A program made the translations under genes and the position numbers. 64,000 nucleotides of DNA from Cellulosimicrobium protaetiae (GTDB taxonomy: Bacteria > Actinomycetota > Actinomycetes > Actinomycetales > Cellulomonadaceae): positions 2,108,001 to 2,172,000 of the forward strand of contig NZ_CP052757.1 of the NCBI RefSeq assembly GCF_009708005.2, in the 5' to 3' direction. Position 1 is the first letter of the stretch. Each line of letters starts with the position of its first letter. The notes beneath the pieces were generated by a model, which was not told where the DNA came from, made no database searches, and saw only the letters and a list, made by a program, of their open reading frames with translations. This document shows positions 60,270 through 64,000 of the stretch, piece after piece.

Positions 60270-62924
60270 TCAGGTGGGTCGGTCCGTGGTCACGATGTTG
60301 ACCAGGCGCGGCGGGCGGACGACGACGCGCACGACGTCGCGGCCCGCGGTCGCCCTGGCCGTGCCCGGTGAGGCGAGCGCTCGCGCTCGCAGGGTCGCGT
60401 CGTCGACGTCCGCGGGCACGACGACGCGGCCGCGCACCTTCCCGTCGACCTGCACGACCGCCTCGATCGTGTCGTCCACCAGCAGCGTGGCGTCCACCGC
60501 CGGCCAGGTGGCGTCCGCGACCGACGGCGCGTGGCCGAGGCGCTCCCACGCCTCCTCGGCCGTGTGCGGGGCGAAGACGCTCAGCAGCACCGCCACGGTC
60601 TCGGCCGCCTCACGCACCGCGGCGTCGTGCGGCGCGGTGTCCTCGCCCGGCCCGGGTCCGGCGTCGGACGCCCGCCGCGCAGCCGTGACCAGCTCCATGA
60701 CGCGCGCGACGACGACGTTGAACCGGCTCCGCTCGAGCAGGTCCTGCGCCTCGTGCACGGCGCGGTGCGTGACGCGACGCAGGGCGTGCGCGCGGGTCCC
60801 GGGCCGGGTCGTGGTGTCGACGCGCACCCCCGGGTCGGCGGGCGCGCCGTGGTTCTCGGCCGCCACGGCGCCCGCGGCCGGGCCCGGCCCGACGGCGTCG
60901 GCGATCCGTAGCACACGGGCGCAGAACCGCCGCATCGCGCCCGGGTCGACGTCCGCCCAGTCCACGTCGTCCTCCGGCGGCCCGGCGAACACCATCGCGA
61001 GCCGCACGGCGTCCGCCCCGTGCCGGTCGAGCTGCTCGCCGAGGTCCACGCCGTTGCCCAGCGACTTGCTCATCGCGCGACCACCGTTGAGGACCTGCCC
61101 CTGGTTGAGCAGCGTCGCGAACGGCTCGACGACGTCCACCCACCCCTCGTCGTGCAGGAACTTCGTGACGAACCTGCTGTACAGCAGGTGCAGGATCGCG
61201 TGCTCGACGCCGCCCACGTATTGCGCCGCGGGCATCCACCGCCGCGCGTCCTCGGGACGGAACGGGACGTCGTCGGGCGAGCCGTCGTCGCCCAGCGAGC
61301 AGTACCGCAGGAAGTACCAGGACGAGTCCACGAACGTGTCGAGCGTGTCCGGGTCGCGCTCCGCGTCCGCGCCGCAGCGCGGGCACGGCACGCGCCGCCA
61401 CGCGTCGGCGGCGGGCGAGGCGAGCGGCGAACGGCCGCGGGGGAGCAGGTCGTCGCCGGCCAGGTCCGGCAGCCGCACGGGCAGCTCGTCGTCGGGGACG
61501 GGCACGACGCCGCAGCCCGGGCAGTGCACGACCGGCACCGGGGCGCCCCAGTAGCGCTGGCGCGAGACCAGCCAGTCGCGCAGCCGGTACGACGTCGCCC
61601 GCTCGCCCGCGCCGTCAACCTCCAGCCGGGCGATCGCGTCCTCGACGCCGGGCCACGTCTCGCCCGAGCCCGCGGGCAGGCCGTGCGCGGCGGCGAAGCG
61701 CGCGTCGCGGTCGTCGTGCGCGGGCACTCCCATGACCGCGCCCGTCCCGTAGCCGGGAAGCACGTGGTCGGCCGCCCAGACGGGCAGCCGCGCACCCGTC
61801 TCCGGGTGGCGCACCCACGTGCCCAGGAACGTCCCGGCGCTCGGGCGCTGCACGTTCGTCCGCTCGATCTCCCCGGACGCCAGCGCGGCCTCGCGGTGCC
61901 GGGCCAGTGCGTCCGCACGCTCCGGGGCGCACAGCGCCGCCGCGAGCGGCCCGTCCGGCGCGACGGCGACGAACGTCGCGCCGGGCAGCGTGTCGGGGCG
62001 CGTCGTGAAGACCTCGACGTGGGCCGGGCACGCGGGGACGGGAGACGCGTCGACCGGCCCGTCCGTCGCCTTCTTGCGTGATGGCCCGGCCGCCGCGTCG
62101 CGCCCCGGGTGCGGGCCGCCGTCGGGCACGATCTCGAAGCGCACGCGCGCACCCGTGCTGCGCCCGACCCAGTTCCGCTGCATCGTCAGCACGCGCGCGG
62201 GCCACTTGCCGTCGAGCGCGTCCATGTCGTCGAGCAGGCGGTCGGCGTACGCGGTGACGCGGACGAACCACTGCGTGAGCTCGCGCTGCACGACGACCGC
62301 CCCGCACCGCTCGCAGCGTCCGCCCACGACCTGCTCGTTGGCGAGCACCGTCCGGTCGGCGGGGCACCAGTTCACCGGGGCCGTCGCGCGGTAGGCGAGG
62401 TCGCGCTCCAGCAGCCGCACGAACAGCCACTGCGTCCAGCGGGAGTACTCCGGGCGGTGGGTCTCCAGGCGGCGCGACCAGTCGAACGACACCCCGTACC
62501 GGTGGGCCGTCGCGGCCTGCGTCGCGATGTTGGTCTCGGTGAAGACGGCGGGGCTCTCCCCGCGGCGGATCGCCGCGTTCTCGGCGGGCAGGCCGAACGA
62601 GTCCCAACCGATCGGGTTGAGCACGTCGAAGCCGCGCAGGCGCCAGTACCGCGCGACGACGTCCTCGAGGGCGAACACCTCGGCGTGGCCCATGTGCAGG
62701 TCGCCCGAGGGGTACGGGAACATCGTCAGCAGGTAGCGCCGGGGGCGCGCGCCGTCGTCGCGCGCGCGGAACGTGCCGTGCTCGGCCCAGTACCGCTGCC
62801 AGCGGTCCTCGATCTCGCGGGGTGACCCGCCGAGCATGCGGTCGTCGCCCGAGATCGGCTCGACATGGTCGATCCCCGCAGGGTCGGCGGGGGCGGAGGG
62901 GTGAGGTGGGTGTGCGGCGTCCAC
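60270..62924 (-). CDS. leuS: Leucyl-tRNA synthetase
   Basis: The 884-residue class I synthetase has the HIGH region [20 protein letters not shown] near residue 75, [20 protein letters not shown], a zinc-like CxxC pair (RCERCGAVV), and the CP1 editing domain with [12 protein letters not shown] and [17 protein letters not shown] is seen as [11 protein letters not shown] near 615, followed by the anticodon-binding and C-terminal domains. The GTG at 62924 is chosen because GAGGAG lies 8 bp before it. The sequence follows the LHMGH type rather than the AGLHVGHPLG type common in high-GC actinobacteria. A leucine-rich leader peptide lies upstream. Confidence 0.93.
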   Translation of the reverse strand: MDAAHPPHPSAPADPAGIDHVEPISGDDRMLGGSPREIEDRWQRYWAEHGTFRARDDGARPRRYLLTMFPYPSGDLHMGHAEVFALEDVVARYWRLRGFDVLNPIGWDSFGLPAENAAIRRGESPAVFTETNIATQAATAHRYGVSFDWSRRLETHRPEYSRWTQWLFVRLLERDLAYRATAPVNWCPADRTVLANEQVVGGRCERCGAVVVQRELTQWFVRVTAYADRLLDDMDALDGKWPARVLTMQRNWVGRSTGARVRFEIVPDGGPHPGRDAAAGPSRKKATDGPVDASPVPACPAHVEVFTTRPDTLPGATFVAVAPDGPLAAALCAPERADALARHREAALASGEIERTNVQRPSAGTFLGTWVRHPETGARLPVWAADHVLPGYGTGAVMGVPAHDDRDARFAAAHGLPAGSGETWPGVEDAIARLEVDGAGERATSYRLRDWLVSRQRYWGAPVPVVHCPGCGVVPVPDDELPVRLPDLAGDDLLPRGRSPLASPAADAWRRVPCPRCGADAERDPDTLDTFVDSSWYFLRYCSLGDDGSPDDVPFRPEDARRWMPAAQYVGGVEHAILHLLYSRFVTKFLHDEGWVDVVEPFATLLNQGQVLNGGRAMSKSLGNGVDLGEQLDRHGADAVRLAMVFAGPPEDDVDWADVDPGAMRRFCARVLRIADAVGPGPAAGAVAAENHGAPADPGVRVDTTTRPGTRAHALRRVTHRAVHEAQDLLERSRFNVVVARVMELVTAARRASDAGPGPGEDTAPHDAAVREAAETVAVLLSVFAPHTAEEAWERLGHAPSVADATWPAVDATLLVDDTIEAVVQVDGKVRGRVVVPADVDDATLRARALASPGTARATAGRDVVRVVVRPPRLVNIVTTDRPT

Positions 62925-63010
62925 GGGAAGGCTCCTCGAGAAGGTGGGCTTCGTCGTCGGGCACTCGCCGTGCGCTGGCCGAGAGCTCGACCGGGACGCG
63001 CAGGCACCGC

Positions 63011-63045
63011 CGCGCTGAGCGTGCCCGCCCGGCGGGCTCAGCGCG
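63011..63045 (-). other. leuS leader hairpin (putative attenuator)
   Basis: CGCGCTGAGC and GCTCAGCGCG form a perfect 10-bp stem. On the RNA the left arm contains the TGA stop of the leader peptide, so a ribosome reaching the stop would melt it. A competing 7-bp pairing joins 63021-63027 with 62958-62964. No T-tract is present, so control may be translational or Rho-based. Confidence 0.55.
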
Positions 63046-63076
63046 GCCGGCGAAGGAGGAGCCGCAGGTGTCGCAT
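63038..63076 (-). CDS. leuS leader peptide
   Basis: The minus-strand frame reads [12 protein letters not shown] and stop: four Leu codons in five positions after MRH, three of them consecutive (CTC CTC CTT). It starts at an ATG (63076) 7 bp after a CACGAT -10 box, so it would be leaderless like the ilvB leader. An ATG at 63085 would add MSG. The hairpin at 63011-63045 overlaps its stop codon. This resembles amino-acid attenuators but sits in front of a tRNA synthetase gene, 114 bp before the leuS start codon. Confidence 0.65.
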   Translation of the reverse strand: MRHLRLLLRRPR

Positions 63077-63083
63077 CCCGGAC

Positions 63084-63113
63084 ATCGTGACCCGCCCGAC
63101 GGCGTAGGGTCAA
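63084..63113 (-). promoter_or_regulatory. Promoter of the leuS leader transcript
   Basis: TTGACC (63108-63113) and CACGAT (63084-63089) on the minus strand are 18 bp apart. The predicted start is at the leader ATG. Confidence 0.5.
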
Positions 63114-63181
63114 CCCTCGCGGGGCCCGCAGGTGTGGCGGACGTCGCCCGCGCACGCACCCCAGGGCCGATCCGGCGCCAG

Positions 63182-63187
63182 TAGGCT
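63182..63187 (+). promoter_or_regulatory. Leaderless -10 box of lpdA
   Basis: TAGGCT ends 7 bp before the ATG at 63195. Confidence 0.5.
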
Positions 63188-63194
63188 GGTCGCC

Positions 63195-64000
63195 ATGGCA
63201 TCCCACTACGACGTCGTCGTCCTCGGTGCAGGTCCCGGTGGTTACGTGGCCGCGATCCGTGCAGCCCAGCTGGGCCTGTCGGTCGCGGTCGTGGAGGAGA
63301 AGTACTGGGGTGGGGTGTGCCTCAACGTGGGCTGCATCCCGTCCAAGGCGCTCCTGCGCAACGCCGAGCTCGCGCACATCTTCCAGCACGACGCGAAGAC
63401 CTTCGGCATCTCCGGAGAGGTCAGCTTCGACTTCGGCGCAGCGTTCGACCGCTCGCGCACCGTCGCGGAGGGGCGCGTCAAGGGCGTGCACTTCCTCATG
63501 AAGAAGAACAAGATCACCGAGTACGACGGCCGCGGCACGTTCCGTGACGCGCACACGCTCGACGTGAAGCTCGCCGACGGCTCGACCGACCAGGTGACGT
63601 TCGACAACGTCATCATCGCGACCGGCTCGAAGGTGCGCCTGCTTCCGGGCGTCGAGCTGTCCGAGAACGTCGTCACGTACGAGAAGCAGATCCTCACGCG
63701 CGACCTGCCCCGCTCCATCGCCATCGTCGGCGCCGGCGCGATCGGCATGGAGTTCGGTTACGTCCTCAAGAACTACGGCGTGGACGTCACGATCATCGAG
63801 TTCCTCGACCGCGCGCTGCCCAACGAGGACGCCGACGTGTCGAAGGAGATCGCCAAGCAGTACAAGAAGCTCGGCATCAACCTGCTCACGTCGACCGCCG
63901 TCCAGACCGTCAAGGACAACGGCACGGCCGGCGTCACCGTCAGCTACAAGGGCGTCAAGGACGACAAGCCGGGCGAGCTCGTCGTCGACAAGGTCCTCAT
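63195..64000 (+). CDS. lpdA: Dihydrolipoyl dehydrogenase (5' part)
   Basis: The E3 flavoprotein of 2-oxo acid dehydrogenase and glycine cleavage complexes reoxidises lipoamide with NAD+. The visible 268 residues have the FAD Rossmann motif [20 protein letters not shown], the redox disulfide [13 protein letters not shown] (Cys42/Cys47), the second FAD motif [15 protein letters not shown] and the NAD-binding [20 protein letters not shown]. The C-terminal dimer interface with the catalytic His-Glu lies outside the window. It functions with lipoylated E2, which the ligase at 12237 could supply. It has a leaderless -10 box and is divergent from leuS. Confidence 0.97.
   Translation, partial: MASHYDVVVLGAGPGGYVAAIRAAQLGLSVAVVEEKYWGGVCLNVGCIPSKALLRNAELAHIFQHDAKTFGISGEVSFDFGAAFDRSRTVAEGRVKGVHFLMKKNKITEYDGRGTFRDAHTLDVKLADGSTDQVTFDNVIIATGSKVRLLPGVELSENVVTYEKQILTRDLPRSIAIVGAGAIGMEFGYVLKNYGVDVTIIEFLDRALPNEDADVSKEIAKQYKKLGINLLTSTAVQTVKDNGTAGVTVSYKGVKDDKPGELVVDKVL

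Noticed and set aside
62925-63113. T-box riboswitch upstream of leuS
   Set aside because: No TGGNACC T-box core or specifier loop could be found; a leader peptide explains the region better.

Overview
The window is about 74% G+C by eye, with GTG starts, many overlapping start/stop codons and many TANNNT boxes 6-8 bases upstream of start codons. This fits an actinobacterium of the order Micrococcales. The combination of a secreted GH92 mannosidase, a GH13 glucosidase and a MurNAc-recycling operon looks most like Cellulosimicrobium/Cellulomonas relatives. The genus is an inference. No prophage, integrase, transposase or CRISPR array was seen, so this is ordinary chromosome with unusually rich small repeats and leader RNAs.

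Layout. 1-778: end of a GH13 alpha-glucosidase. 796-12177: branched-chain amino acid (BCAA) genes in pieces, namely ilvB-ilvN-ilvC behind a leader-peptide attenuator, then leuB, ilvE, and cimA behind a second leader/attenuator. An ASCH protein, a ROK repressor and a DUF6069-like membrane protein are interspersed. 12237-13286: an LplB-LplA-type fused lipoate ligase. 13616-20942: a tight six-gene operon (sugar ABC importer, NagZ, AnmK, MurQ) for peptidoglycan amino-sugar recovery. 21007-27276: housekeeping genes (PLP-binding YggS, YccF, YbaK, GNAT, CMD) and a large DUF3516 helicase. 27468-33625: secreted GH92 mannosidase and PAP2 phosphatase that share a C-terminal module, behind LacI-type operators. 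33690-44894: mixed small enzymes and regulators. 44897-47553: gltX and HAD. 47679-49854: YeiH/LysR pair. 49902-51310: methyltransferase operon. 51512-51755: tRNA-Gln(CTG) and tRNA-Glu(CTC). 51953-53088: PH-domain pair. 53318-56393: IclR regulator (NdgR/LtbR type) divergent from leuCD. 56635-60078: LLM oxidoreductase, CNNM/hemolysin and DUF808 proteins. 60270-63113: leuS with a leucine-rich leader peptide. 63195-end: start of lpdA.

How the genes work together. ilvBNC, ilvE, cimA, leuB and leuCD supply nearly all of the valine/leucine/isoleucine pathway; ilvD, ilvA and leuA are not here. Three loci carry short leader peptides rich in the end-product codons (ilvB, cimA, leuS), and leuCD sits opposite an IclR regulator, so the pathway is controlled piecewise. 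The cell-wall operon would import a MurNAc-containing sugar, cut it (NagZ), phosphorylate anhydro-MurNAc (AnmK) and convert MurNAc-6-P to GlcNAc-6-P (MurQ).

The most novel signals are not genes. (1) A hairpin element occurs twice, after ilvC and after leuD. Both stems differ completely in sequence yet remain complementary, while three unpaired segments are nearly identical. (2) A family of about 22-bp repeats (consensus GACCAGGGTTCTMCCTCGC) sits mostly between convergent genes and supplies the TAG stop codon of four of them. (3) A leucine-codon leader peptide lies before leuS. (4) A second, out-of-frame and synonymously diverged copy of the ilvC 3' end lies 88 bp downstream.
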